Assembly (NCBI RefSeq): GCF_037975245.1
Contig: NC_092573.1
Coordinates: forward strand, 6,015,501 to 6,079,500
From: Apostichopus japonicus
Lineage: Eukaryota > Echinodermata > Holothuroidea > Aspidochirotida > Stichopodidae
Reading direction: 5' to 3'
Length of the DNA: 64,000 bases
Every line of letters starts with the position of its first letter. Position 1 is the first letter of the stretch. Shown piece after piece: positions 25,621-60,765 of the stretch. A program made the translations under genes and the position numbers. The notes below the pieces were generated by a model, which saw only the letters and a list, made by a program, of their open reading frames with translations, ran no database searches and had not been told where the DNA came from.

Positions 25621-25850
25621 TTCATATATATATTCATATATATATTCATTCATATCTTTCTGAGAACTAGTACCTTTCTTATATAATACTAAAGTTCCCT
25701 TCACAATAAAACATTATAATCATATGCCATTATACGCATCATGTACTGGATTCCTTTGCCTATAGAACCATTAAAAAAAGGCTATGTAATCATAATAGAT
25801 ACTATATTAACACATATAGCTACGTTACTCGATTAACTCAGCAAGTTGGA

Positions 25851-47235
<21,385 letters not shown>

Positions 47236-50144
47236 CTTGTCAATTGGTAACTCTTCTCTATACCATATTCCTTATCCGAATGGCAACTTGGTATTATATC
47301 GTAGAGAGCACCATTAACGTTCCTTATAGTAATTTATCTTTGTCATGTATGGTATAAAAGTACAGTTTTACAGCATCTACAAACTGGCCGTGGTTTCAAT
47401 AGTGTACTTCTAACATGATACAGAATAGCGTAGTTGACAAATCAAATATGGTCATAAAAAACTGGGTGAGGCGGTATTACAACGTTTTTATGGTATAAAG
47501 TCGAGTATGTTATTTGCACAACATAAGAGTTACTGATCAAAGCACACAATGTACCACTTCAAATCGTTAATACATCGTAACCTCACGTACTATACCACTC
47601 TTTGAGCTCAACTCGCAGCTTTTTGAGTTGAAGTTCACTTACTATTCGATTCTGGTTGAAACTGATGTGTAATAAAAAAAAAATATGTAGTTTATTACAG
47701 GTTGACGTTTCAATTTATGGTTCTAATTTTCAAAGTAGAATTGGCATAGTACATTTGCATATTAACTGCGTATACATGGATTATAATGTAAAGGTAAATC
47801 ACGCCCAGTAGTAATAGGCAGTCATCTTTAGCCGACGAGTCAACCTCTTCTCTTGATGCTGAATCACACAGAGCTACGAAGAGTAAAATTTGTTGATTGT
47901 AGCATTCTCAATCGCGATATATGAAGAGCAAGCACACACTAAACATATGCCATTAAAGCCTTACAATTCGTTCGGTTGCAAATTAAGGACTTTTTTTGCG
48001 ATGGTAAGTTTGAAATGTAAATGATAGTACTAAACCACTGCTAGGGATCTTTTTCACGAAATGAGTAAAGGAACATGTTAATCAATGAGAAATCAGTGAT
48101 TTTATACCATTCCAAATGAGAAATGATCGAGAAAGCTAGCTACTCTCAATTACATCAGTGAAGACTGGATGAATTAATATCAACGGTATCTATCTAACAA
48201 CATATACATTAGATGGAACATCTTTAAGAGCGAGTGTTTGGTATCTTTAGGAAACAGCCACTACGACTGCTTGCGTAACAACATGGATGAAGTGAGGACA
48301 GGGCCGAATCCAACATTATACGGGACCATAGGTCAAACATCGTTTGGGGCCATGTTCTTATATGACTGATGATCTTCTACACATTATCCTTTTCCTGGAT
48401 TTCATTTTTGAAAAGTCATCAATGATTCCGTGGAAGTCAATGTGCGTGCACTTTACCTACACGCGGGACCCCAAACTTTACGGAGCCATAGGCCATGGTC
48501 TATCGTTGTCTACACCATAACCCAACACTTAGCGAGGCCGCACTTGATTGAAATAGAAGGAAATTTGTCCGGTACTACATGGAATGCGACAATTTGTTCT
48601 TCAATGCAATATATTGCACGTTGATCTTTGAAGGGGAATTCCATCTTAAAAACATAAACGTTTGGAGAATAGAATATGTAAATAGAAGTTCATGTAGGCT
48701 TTGCATAACTCTTCAAACTTGATGCCAGAGCAAACATACCGCATTGATAAGCAAACTGTGTGATGACATTTCTGATAAATTGATCTTCAAAATTTAGAAA
48801 ATGTTACGGTACACGGTAATGACTACTCACTACACATATATAACGCCTACATCGTCAAGGTATGATTCTTAACTTAATGCAAATGTCGGTGGTCAAATTT
48901 ACCAAGACCAAAAATTGCCTTTCTAAATTCTCACTACCAGTGACCACAGCCCTGTACAAGAAAAACAAAGAAACACAAATACACAATACAAAAAGAAGCA
49001 CATGGATACACTTACGACATGGATAAAAACGAAACACCCAAAATGCACAAAAATGCAAGTCAAGTCAAGGCAAAACTAGAAGAAACTCAGAGGATCTTAT
49101 AAACAGCAGTGTTTTAATAATAAACAGCCGTTATTTTTACGACACGAAAGCGATGTCAAATGTGGGCGAAACCCACAAGGGCTTATGGATTACAGCTAAC
49201 ACGTCGGGTGGCTTCAAATTTAATATTTCAACTCAAATTTGGAGCTTTTCATTTAGAAAGTCATTTCAGATGGGAAAACCATAGATTGCTCTTGGATGAA
49301 AGAACCCTCCTTACTATGACTAGGCCGGGTATCGAACCCGGAACCTCCCGATTGCTAAGCTTCATTGCTTCAAATGCCACCGCCTTTATCCACTAGCTGG
49401 GCTACAACACCGATAAAGTATTGTATTGACTATCCACCAGAATAAACAATATCTTCTTCCTTCTTCTTTGAAACTTTAAAAGTAACCACTTTGCAAACTT
49501 CATAACACTTTGATAAACAACGTCTACAATCTGATATTTTACTATATAGATGTACCAAATCCCGATTGTAGGTTTCCCGGAAAAAGAGAAAACTTTGGAG
49601 TCACTTTTACCGACCTTGCAAACTTGTGAGGGGGACCGAGTATTGCCCAAAAAACTTGACCATGAAAGCTTCACAAATAAAAAGCTTGACAAATCGACAT
49701 CTGTTGGAATGTTTCTGATCGTTTACATTTGTATATCTAGAGAAGTATGTTGATTTAGAGATCGTTGTTCTTACATCCTTATTTGCACGCACAACACGTT
49801 ACTCATAAAAGGTATATCATTGCTAGATCAAAGGTAGATTGACTACTACACTCCACTACTTGTAAGTGCACACTGCCAAACAGTCGCCATTGTTTAGCAG
49901 AAATGGTAAAGCTGGATTTACAACAAAATTATATTTGCAACCGCCGCGACTAGCTCTATTCATGATCACGGTGAAGTTTTCTAGCTGCAAGAACAAAACT
50001 GTAATCACAAGAATTATTACAGGGGACAAAATTCAAAAATACAAGGCTATATCATAGCATTCGTAGTCCAATAATTCGTCACGGAGACGAGAACGCCATA
50101 ATATCCGTTCTACGATATCCACTGATGAGGAAGTCGGTACTAAT
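47236..50144. promoter_or_regulatory. Divergent intergenic region between genes C and D
   Basis: 2.9 kb separating the two start codons on opposite strands. It must contain both 5' regions. Contains one SINE (49130-49415). I see no convincing TATA box or CpG-rich patch, and no further exon. Confidence 0.6.
49130..49415 (-). mobile_element. tRNA-derived SINE between genes C and D
   Basis: Minus strand has TAGCCCAGCTAGTGGATAAA and GGTTCGATACCC boxes at about 49320-49410, then a body ending near 49140. A fragment of the same body lies at 44565-44640 (GGGCTTATGGATTACA shared). Confidence 0.6.
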
Positions 50145-50229
50145 ATGAAGCACGATGCTGTTTTTCAAATGTCTTCGACAGTCTTCGTTCGTTCTGCACT
50201 AGGGGTTTTTCTGCTATCTATAGTTCTGG
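50145..50229 (+). CDS. Gene D exon 1, signal peptide
   Basis: 28 codons plus one base, MKHDAVFQMSSTV then a hydrophobic run GVFLLSIVLG; GTGAGT donor. A second Met at codon 9 could also start a shorter signal peptide. Confidence 0.75.
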
Positions 50230-53200
50230 GTGAGTTATTTGATTGCACTGTTTAAGAATTCAGTAGATTTGTTTTACCTTTGCGATGTATGATTTCCATT
50301 GTTTCAATCATGGTTTTAACTCAATATTTGGCCTTATGCATAAGTGATTTCCTGTACAAAAAGTTAACATTCATGGTCATGCAAGTTCTACAGGTATGTC
50401 CTTATTAGAAATTGAATCCATTCACGACGAGTATTTAAAGCCGCAAAACAAAAATAGTATTAATCCATTAATTAACAGATTAATTTTATTATTGATCTTT
50501 TATTGCGAATCCAAGTTTATCTGAGTGGGTAGACAGCCGATAGAAATCTACAACCTCAGGTTTAGAAAGTCGTCTAAACATTCGAAAAATAAGCAAGACG
50601 ATTAGTTCAAAAATATTTTCTGTTCTAGAAATGCGCTGGATAAAGTTTCAACTATTTCTACAATTTCCAAAACTGTGCTCTTAACAGTGTAACATATATG
50701 TGCCACTTTTCTTTTGTTTAACAACAGGCTTAACACAAGGGCAGTGTTTATCAATAGGTAAGAATTTTCGGAATATAAAGTTTACCTCTGCATTTAAATA
50801 TATGACGACGTATTTGGTAAATCGAATGAATATTTAGTAGATTCAAAATCTTTCCAAAGGATGTTTATACAACGTTTGTCAAATATTCATATGCTTATAG
50901 AACATTTTTAATATTATTAGTATATAAGTGAAAGTATCAATTTAACAGTGAAATAAAGTTCACGTATCTCGTATATGCATGGACACTATTACAACTTGCT
51001 TATCAAGATATGTCCATTATATGTATTTGCAGAACAACATTGATTTTATATATGTAACTAATGTGTGCGTACTTCATATTTTCAGTAGGCAGGAGTGCGA
51101 TGGGCTTTGGTTAGTTTCATCATGTTACAAGAAAGCTACGACCTGTGTTAAAAGAACATTTCATGATGTCAATTGTTCTTTAACCATCAATGCATATTAG
51201 TTTCGAATAATGATGCGTATATATACATTTTACGTAACACAATACATAGCAAGTTGTCACACTTGGCAGAGTTATACCTGAAAGTTAGAGACACAAACCT
51301 ACCGCCAACTTATGAAGATTATTGATGTCCTACAACACCAATATACACAATTACTACTGTAAATATTAAAGTTTTGTACCAAAGGAAAAACTGGATCGTG
51401 CTATAATTCAGTAGCATGTTCTATTAAGATTACAGTAAGAACTGAAGATATGTGTAATTCCAACAAATCCAGTTGCTAGGATTTGTTGGGATAACACATA
51501 TCCTCAGTTTTTACTGTAAACCTAATGCATGCATGCTATCGATTTATCATATTTGTTAGCGGCATCCAGTATTGATTGTGGTACAAAACTTTAAGATTTA
51601 CAGTTGTTACTATATCTCTGTGTGAATCGATTGCCTATAACCAAATAAAGAACACATTAATAGCTACGCAAATATATTCATCGGCATCATTTGCCAGTTG
51701 AGCAATTTCATGCAATATCACATATTTAATAAGTTAGACTTTACATATTTTGAACGACATAGCCTTTATTGTCTTTAAAATTTGTATAATTAAATCTGCT
51801 TGGTATTTATTTTATTTTTCAATTTAGCATATTATCAATTAAATTGTACGGTTAATACATTGTATCTTAAAGCAGGATATTCTAATAGTTATTGATAAAT
51901 ACGCCAGTCATGTAAGTGACTAAAGTTTTGTCCTTCCAACAATGCTGATCACATACGCTCAAAACCTCTTTAAATCTTGCAAGTTGACTCTATGACGTGG
52001 GGTAGAACCGTGACTTCATCCCTGCAATATTTAGGAATCGTGCTGATTTTGAAGTGTAAAGTTTTGATTAACATCTTAACATATTTGATATAAACTGTAA
52101 AACGAATGACACGGTCCATGAACGACGATAGATTGAAACAATTCTATTCAGTTCATTCTTTATATTAAGTTGCGATATATTTGGATGCTCTGATGTACAT
52201 TCAATGGAACATAACATAATGACTGTAATGTCAGCACACTGGTGTTAAGTTGTAACATGGTGATCTTGTCCCTGACATATACTACTCTGGTCACCTTACA
52301 TTCTGAAACAGATGACGTTCTGTGGATAAGCATGCACGGTTAATGATAAGAACATGATATCAGTATAAGCGTGCTATTACGTTTTGTTGACGTGCAAATT
52401 TTATTACCAGAGTGTGAAGCAACTTACTTCGACCCTGATCTAGTCATTACACCAAATCAGGATTGTTTTGCGGATGGTTCATCGGTTACTCTCTCTTGCT
52501 CGGTTAACCTTGGCGGACCACCATTTAACACTTGCGACAATGGCACATGGGAATTTCCATCGGCCTCGTGCGATGGTATGTACATACGACAACTAATTTG
52601 ACCATCAGAATATCCGAACTGTTCAATATATTGAAATATATTGTTTGATTCCTCGTGATGTTAAACATTGCAATTATCAGAGTTCACATTACAAGAGTAG
52701 AAGTATACCCTAACCAGTATATGCTGTTGTTTATACAATGTGGTTGATGAACACTTATACACACGGTATTTGACGGTATGCAGGAATTCTCTTTGTATCA
52801 TCGGTCATTAATTCTGGAAGAATAGATAACAATAATAATTAAATGTGAATGAACCGTTTGAATATCATATATGGTAATCTGATTTCTCAGGATTTACATG
52901 CGCTCGACCTATTGTTGGAGACAGTGTTGTCGTAACGCCGGACAAACTCACGTATTTAGCAAGAGAAAGTGTTAACTTTTCATGTGTTGCCAACAACTTG
53001 ACGGGACCAAGCATGGCTTCCTGTGGGCCCGGTGGGATATGGGAACCAAATCCGTTACCTGTTTGTGAGAGTAAGTCATGCATTTATAGTTGTTATACAA
53101 TGGGTATTTTATGCTTTCATGTATATATTATGACGTGCATCATCCCAATCAGTGGTGACGACGCTCATTATCAAGCTGATGACACATATTTGGAAGCACA

Positions 53201-56200
53201 CAAGTACCTTCTATTCATTATCTTCTATCTCTTTTCTATCACTGTGACGGGGAAATGTTTCGAGGTTTTATAACTGTTATGTCTTTGTTTTGGAAATATC
53301 AGCTGAAATGATGCAGAGTTCTAGGTATAAAATTAACTTATCTACATTCTAGTAAAAAAAGTATAAGCCTAAGCTACAGCCTACACACTAGCGTATATGT
53401 GTACCTATGTGACGCAACATACATTTCCACTATGACTATAACACACAAGCCACACATCGAACCCACGACATTGCACAGGATCCTTTCTCAAGTGAACGAG
53501 TTTTTGTTAATAACCACGGGTTATGCACACACTGAACGAACTGCACATTGTTCGTCGACGTAGAGGTGTACGGGCAGGTACACACAATACAACAAGCATC
53601 ACAAACACCTGTCATTTCAGTGTTTTGCTGTTGATTATCATCGAATGTAAACAGTCTTCGAGGGAAATTTACATATTTAGATCAGACCATAGCTAATATG
53701 AGAAATGTTGTGCTTCATAGCCGTTCAGGAGGCAAAAATGCAGAACGACGCCAATAAATTTAATCATGAGACACGGCAATACACAGTTAGTAGATGAGGG
53801 CAGTACAATTTGACAATAATTACTGCATGTTTTGTCACGATCGATAATTTAGAATAAAATAAGATTTTGTTTTATACTATTTTCCCCTTTAGTTTTCGTG
53901 AGTTCATTATGTTTTGGATAATAACTTTGAAATTTACTTAACTTGTGAAATGGAATCTTAATAGGAATATAATAATGAAAGTAATATGAAATGCATTTAT
54001 GTTCTTGTTATCAATTTCAGCTTTGTGTGATGTCCCCCCGGACATAGTGAATGGTAATGTGAACATTACTGACCCAATTGGCATAGGAGATGAAGTCGAA
54101 ATAATCTGCAAAGCAAATTATTCAGTCCCAGCTGGAGAGGAACCATTTATCAGATGTAACGGAGAGCAATGGAGCTCGATACCCACGTGTTATAGTTAGT
54201 AAATATAAACTAACAGAGTATTGTAAATGTTCTTAAGTCACTATTAACTTATATCAGGTAATGAATGGTATGTCATGCTAAAACTACCAAGGAACGTATT
54301 AATATTGCTGGTAAATTATTTCTTGTATATTAAAAATGGTTTCAAGCAAAGTTGTCTTCATGACCGTGTTCCAGCAGTTAACCATAGAAATAGACGATTC
54401 CCATTGTTACTATATATTTGACATGTAGTTTATATTCATTCCAGTTGCTGATATTTTAGTTTCTTTAGCATTTTATGTAAAAGCTATTTTCCTGCATATT
54501 TGCAACACAGGTAGATGTTCTGTACCAGTTGTTCTCAACTCCGACTCAGAAGTTACTGATATTCTTCTCCATAATGAAAGGAAAGTTATTGAATGTAACA
54601 TCAGCCATTCGTTTGACCAACAGAATTCATTCAATGTCACCTGTAATAATGGGTCAATTGAAGGACTATATCCCCAACAATGCTTCGGTAAGTTAACCAC
54701 TTTTGTGTCATCATTGTCACCATCCTTTTTATTTTCAATGAAAACGTATCAGTTGTCTGTACGCTTACGTAACACATTACGTCATTCATTTTATGGACCA
54801 ATTAAATGGACCCTGCATTAGTAATTCAACGAGAACAATCATTCATTAACGATTCAGTGCTAGGCATTTCCTCAAACATAGCTATATTTTGTTAATTGAA
54901 CTGATTCGTGTGAACTTTTAATTTCCTTAACATTTCAACGATATTAAAAAACAGGAATGAGGACGTGTGTGTGACCTCCAAAGTAGTAACGAGATGGTAC
55001 CGTAATGAAAGAAAAAAGAAAGAAAATGTAATAACTTATTATATTTTCAGCCGATTGTGAAGCCTTTGCACCTCCTTTGAACGGTACAATCATGGGTGGT
55101 AACCTTCACGGTCAAGTTGCTAAGATTTCTTGTGACAATGGGTACATCATTAGTGGCCCGGCGTTTACCACATGCATCGATGGGAAGTGGACTAATGATA
55201 CCTCTGGGACTGCTTGTCTCGGTACGTAAATTGAATTTCGATACAAACTACAAGAATCTTGAATGAAAATTAAAAGCAAAGAATTATAGTAATGCCGGTA
55301 GAACACGAAATTACAAATAATAATAATAATAATATTGTCCTGCTTAGTGTTACTTCCGCACGATATGTTGTCACTCACCCGATACTCGTAGCTGGTACAG
55401 TAACTACTGTTCATGTCCTGTAACACTTGTTATCGTGTTACGAACACAAAGTAGAAATTACTGATGCACGGTTGTGTGACATGAATGGTATTTGCTATAC
55501 CAAACATTTAGTGCAAATTCATTAATACGCGATTCTAAAATGAAGTCGTTTCTAGTCGTTTTTTATGATATATAAGTAGGTCTATGGATAAACCCGAACA
55601 TGGCCTTTCTTCGTTCTCGACATGACGAATTGGCGTAATTTAAAGAGAGGTGTTAACTGGAACCAAGCGGTACCGCAACGCGCAGTTCTTTGTCTTACAT
55701 GGGAACAAGTTAACATCTATGCAGTTGTTATAGTGCCACCTGTAACGCATATTACCGTGTTACGAACACAAAGTAGTTATTATTGATGCACGGTTGTGGG
55801 ACATGAACAGTAGTCGCTGCACCAGCTATGAGTATCGGCTGTGTCACTGCTTCAACAGCTGTAAGAGAGTGCAGTAACCTGATAACTCGTTGTAAACCCC
55901 TCTTGACCTAGCCCACGTGAGACGGTAATGATATGTAAAGAAAAGCGTTTATTGCATAGCTCCTTGTCATTATATCATGAAAAAACATTAACCAAAAGAA
56001 TCAATGGCAGCGACGTGATTAACGTCAAATCCAACGCTTCGTGAACATTTCCAAACGCAGGATAGGTTACTTTATCGTTAATGGTCTCATTGGAGTAGAG
56101 ACCAAACCTAATCGGCCCAATATAACAAGTTATTCGAAAGAATCTTGTCCCGACACTTTACGTCATTCTCTCTGCTCCACCAACCCCCATAATAGAGGTT

Positions 56201-59200
56201 ATAAGGCACTGCATGTTTTCTTCTTCCCACAATTTACGAAAATCTTTTACAGCTGCGTGTGATGAACCTTATATCCCGAACGGGAAAGTGGTAACTACGG
56301 GACCTTTCTTTGTGGGAGATACTGCTGAAGTTGTTTGTCTTCCGGGCAATGATTTCGAAAGTGGTGCTAATTCTTCAATGATGACATGCCAGAATAACTC
56401 TATATGGGGCACAACACCACAGTGCTTCGGTAAGTGGGATAGGCGCTAAATTCTAGAGTATATCCATCATGAGGTCAGACATCCTACCAGTTAAGTACAT
56501 GAGACTTATACTGTGTTCGATTGACGTAATGGACACTGTAACCTCCACTTTTCAGTATTTCCAATGATATCGGAAGCTTTGAATATGTATGTATGTAGTT
56601 AAGATTCTCCTGAAAGCAGGAAATCGCGAAGAAACTTCTTCTTACAAAAGCCGCAAGCTGACCGAAGTCAGTCTGTCAGATTCATATTTAACGACCATGA
56701 TTATGAATTGTCAATTGTCAACAACTCTGTGACTGGACGACATACATTAATCTTGGAGTGACTCGAACTGCAGTATGGGAACATTATGATTGGAAGGCAC
56801 CGGCGTTAACCACTGAGCTAACACTCCTCAATATGATATTTCAAAATGACATTTCGATTCGAGATCTACTTAAATGTATTTAAATTAGATCTATAGCATC
56901 TTCAGATATGCCAGTCGTGTTGACCGTATTTACAAGCAATTTGGAACGCATAATCATTGCACATAAACCATTCAACTATGAGAAAAAACATAATATTCCG
57001 AATAACTACCTTAAGGCTTTTTGAGCAATCTACTTTTAAGATTGACGAAAATCTCAAAAGCTTTCGCTAAAACAGATAACTTTTCACGTGGTCACTTAAG
57101 CATTTCACTACCATGACCTACGGCAATAACTATAGTAAATGCAAATCATAACGCAAACGTAAAGACTTCTCGACCTTCCTTTCTAGCTTCATCTCCTTGT
57201 TGATGAATCAGTGAGGAATCAGTGACGAGGTGGGGCTGGGGGGGGGGGGGACTTCTCATGTAACACACTCTCCGAATCCACAACATAATTACCACACCCG
57301 TGTTATATTTAACATGTGTCTTTTACATAATACCAATATCCCATGTACGATGTTACATATTAGTTTAAAACATTTCTATCTATCATCACTTATGTATAGA
57401 CTGGGGTAACTTTGTTATTTAGTTTTTTTTTTGAGATGGAAAACGGAACTAACACACATAAACCAAGAGCTACTTTTCTAGTAAGGTGTAAGATCCAGTA
57501 TAAACATAAAACCTGCAGGGAAATTGTTAATGAAGTTCGGAAAAAAAAGGTGAAGGAATGACTATTGTTTAATACGTGTTCTTGGCAAGTATATAAAAGA
57601 AATGACTAATAATCACCGACGATTTCTTTTTCGTCATTTGAACAAAAGGTCGATGCCACTTTCCTGGCGTTCCATTTTCCAACTCCTCTGTCGCCGAAAC
57701 CAGATTTCACAATGACCAAAAACTCATCATCTGCGACGTGGACTATACATTTAACCAGCAGAGGTCTTTCAGCGTTAATTGTAATAATGGTACAATTGAA
57801 GGGTTACTTCCATCTCAATGCTTCGGTATGTGTAGCAATCATCAGCAACTTTTCAATGTCATATAACGTCATGTGATAAATGATAATGATCATTCATATC
57901 TAGGATGATTTAACTACAATACAATCGTTCAGTTGGACTAGCGGAGACTATTAGTCCTTCTTCATATAGACAGTCATTTAGAAATTAAAGTAAACTCATG
58001 TCGTATCTTAATATTCCTAACGCTTGCACTCTCTCCTACTAAGGAAACGATAATTATCTCTACTTTCGTCTTCCCAGCTGATTGTGTGGCTCTTGACGCT
58101 CCTTTGGACGGCAGTGTTACAAGTGGTCATTTGCACGGTCAGGTCGCTACCTATTCATGTGATGACCGGTATCAGTTAGCAGGCAATGCAACCACAACAT
58201 GCATGAATGGAAAGTGGGGAAATAATGAACCACCACCAGTTTGCGTAGGTACGTTCGGGTTTTCAACAATTTGCCAACATGTATGGATTCACGTGATAAC
58301 AACGTTTGCCGAATAAATTAATACAGAGCAGATTTAAACGTCTGTATTCCATCTTGTTAAAATATATTGTTTCTTTTTCTTCTTCTTCTTAGCATTATTC
58401 TGCACAGTTCCGATACCCCAAGATGAAAACGTCAATATTTTACCGTTCAAAGACTTATACAACAGTCTGGAGACAATCGAATATTCTTGTGCAGATAACT
58501 TTGTTCTGAAAGGGAACTCAACCGCTGAATGTAAAAGGGGAACCTGGAACCCACCTGAATACCCAAGCTGTGAAGGTATTTTTTTTTTTTTAATTATACC
58601 TCTTTGAGCTGAAAAGAAGTTCTGTCAAACCAGGAAGAATAGTTGTAACGACTTATTTAAAACAATACGCAATTTTATAAGTTCTGGGACTATAGCAGTA
58701 GTAATTAATTTGACCCACAAAAAACTCATTTTTAAGCTCAAAGTATTGATGATGTTTTCTTGTTCGTAGCTTACGAAGAACTCACCCGGCAACTCAATGA
58801 ATCTTCTAATGTGAGTGACTAATACATTGTCAGTATAACACCCAGTTAGCATAAGTCTTTATAATTAGTAGGTCTACTTTCTTGTATTAATAGTATAATC
58901 AATATGAATATCATCTTTCCAAACATACATGTCAATTGTTCTACAAAATTAAACTACGAATTGAGTAAGTTTATCGAAATCGACGTATAAGGTACTAATT
59001 TATTAATTGTGTATTAAAATCGGCTGAAACGTAAAAAGTAATCACTATTACAGGATGCAGTTGTTCTCTTAATTATTTAGCTCTACTTAATACCACAGTT
59101 TTATGAAGGTCATTGGATACGCTAATATATAATCAATACTCAAAGAATTTCGTATTTGTATTTTCAACCAAAGCTTAATATCGGGTTATACGGAGCAGGA

Positions 59201-60714
59201 AATTACATATGTTTTAACAGGATATTCTTATTCATTTGCCGCAAGATGCTCTCTGAAAACTCCACAAAAGAAGAGGTCGAGTCTGTTGCTGAGACAATTG
59301 AGTTAGCAACGACTGACGAAAACTTTGTACAAGATGAACCAGAGCGAATCGACCTCATTGCGGATTCCTTGGAAGCTGTTGCAAATGCTGGAGAACCATC
59401 AGTAGAGGTAAACTTTGTCTATCATTCTGGAAGTTTCGTTATTGGAAAAATGGTTTTATTTTTTTGCATCATTGTTACATGTGAAAGAAATGACAAATCT
59501 GCTTAAATATTGCCAGCAAAGATTACCTATAGGAATAGCCTTTGGTAATAACGATCGCGTAACCTCTTATTTGATTGTTTAAAAAATACAAGGCTCAGTT
59601 AGACTGCTTTCAAAATAAATCAAATTCCTGACAATGATAGTATGCATTCTTTTGTTTATAGATAACCGACCCAGTAGTTTCCTCTATAAACAATTTAATG
59701 GAATTTGAAGAAGATGCGCTCCAAAATAGCACTTCAGGAACCGCTCGGATTATTGCTGCGTTAGAACAACAAATATCAAATTTACAGACAATTGATGGAA
59801 ACTATACTAATGTACTACAAAATATAGGAATAAAAGCTGTTCAGCTCAACACGGAGGACATAGGGGAATTTCTGAGTTTTGCCAATGTTTTTCCTCTTGG
59901 CGAAAGTCCCACGGTAGGAGCTACTCTAGAGGAGGAAAATACACAGCTTTACGATGATATGGATGACATTCCCCTGACTAGAACCGCAGCATCTATCTCA
60001 GTGCCATCCAGTGTTATAACCGAATTGAACGGTAAGTGGTATTACTCTATTAAACGGTAACATTTTTATAAAAGCAAATTATTTTACAGTGTTGGTGGAA
60101 AAGATCGTCTTAGTGGCTTAACCTGTGGCTATTTGCCTGGGAAGGTAAGCAATTTTGCCAAGTGCAAAGTTATAGTGTCATTATAGCATATGTTCTACAA
60201 ACGTTTCACTTTCCTATTATAGGATTGGAGTTGATTTATCCTTGACATGTGATACAATTGTGATGTTGATTGATTGTAAATTTTCCCAATAATCACATTA
60301 CCATGCAACTTTTTTGAGGGAATATTATCTTTCTGTTTGGGTAAAATATAAAATATGGGTAATATATATATATATATATATATATAAAGCGGGAGGCCCG
60401 GGTTCGAATCCCGGTGTAGGCTGAAAGTTTTTTCACTGTTCTGGATTTTCCTTCTCATTACGTTTTCAATTACATATATTCATTTGCCTTCGTCGTTTAC
60501 CTCCATTTCATTAACATAAAGTCTGTTCAAAGTATCTCTTTGGAGATCCGGCTTTAGGAATCACAAACGATTTTCCAGTTGGTTAGCATCATGTTTGATC
60601 TCTAGAGTAGGGCAAAATATGTCACCAAAAACAGAACTAGTATTGTTCGATACAGGTGTCAAACGCCTACAGTGATATTACGACCTTCCTTACCTGTTTC
60701 GAACCTCTGGACAT

Positions 60715-60765
<51 letters not shown>

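Larger units (their letters stand above)
24293..25850. other. Intergenic region between genes B and C
   Basis: Holds the gene B upstream region, the single-copy minisatellite relative at about 24500, AT-rich unique sequence and the compound microsatellite. No exon recognised on either strand. Confidence 0.6.

Noticed and set aside
55112-55426. Minus-strand frame overlapping gene D exon 7
   Set aside because: It is the antisense of a sushi exon plus repeat sequence.
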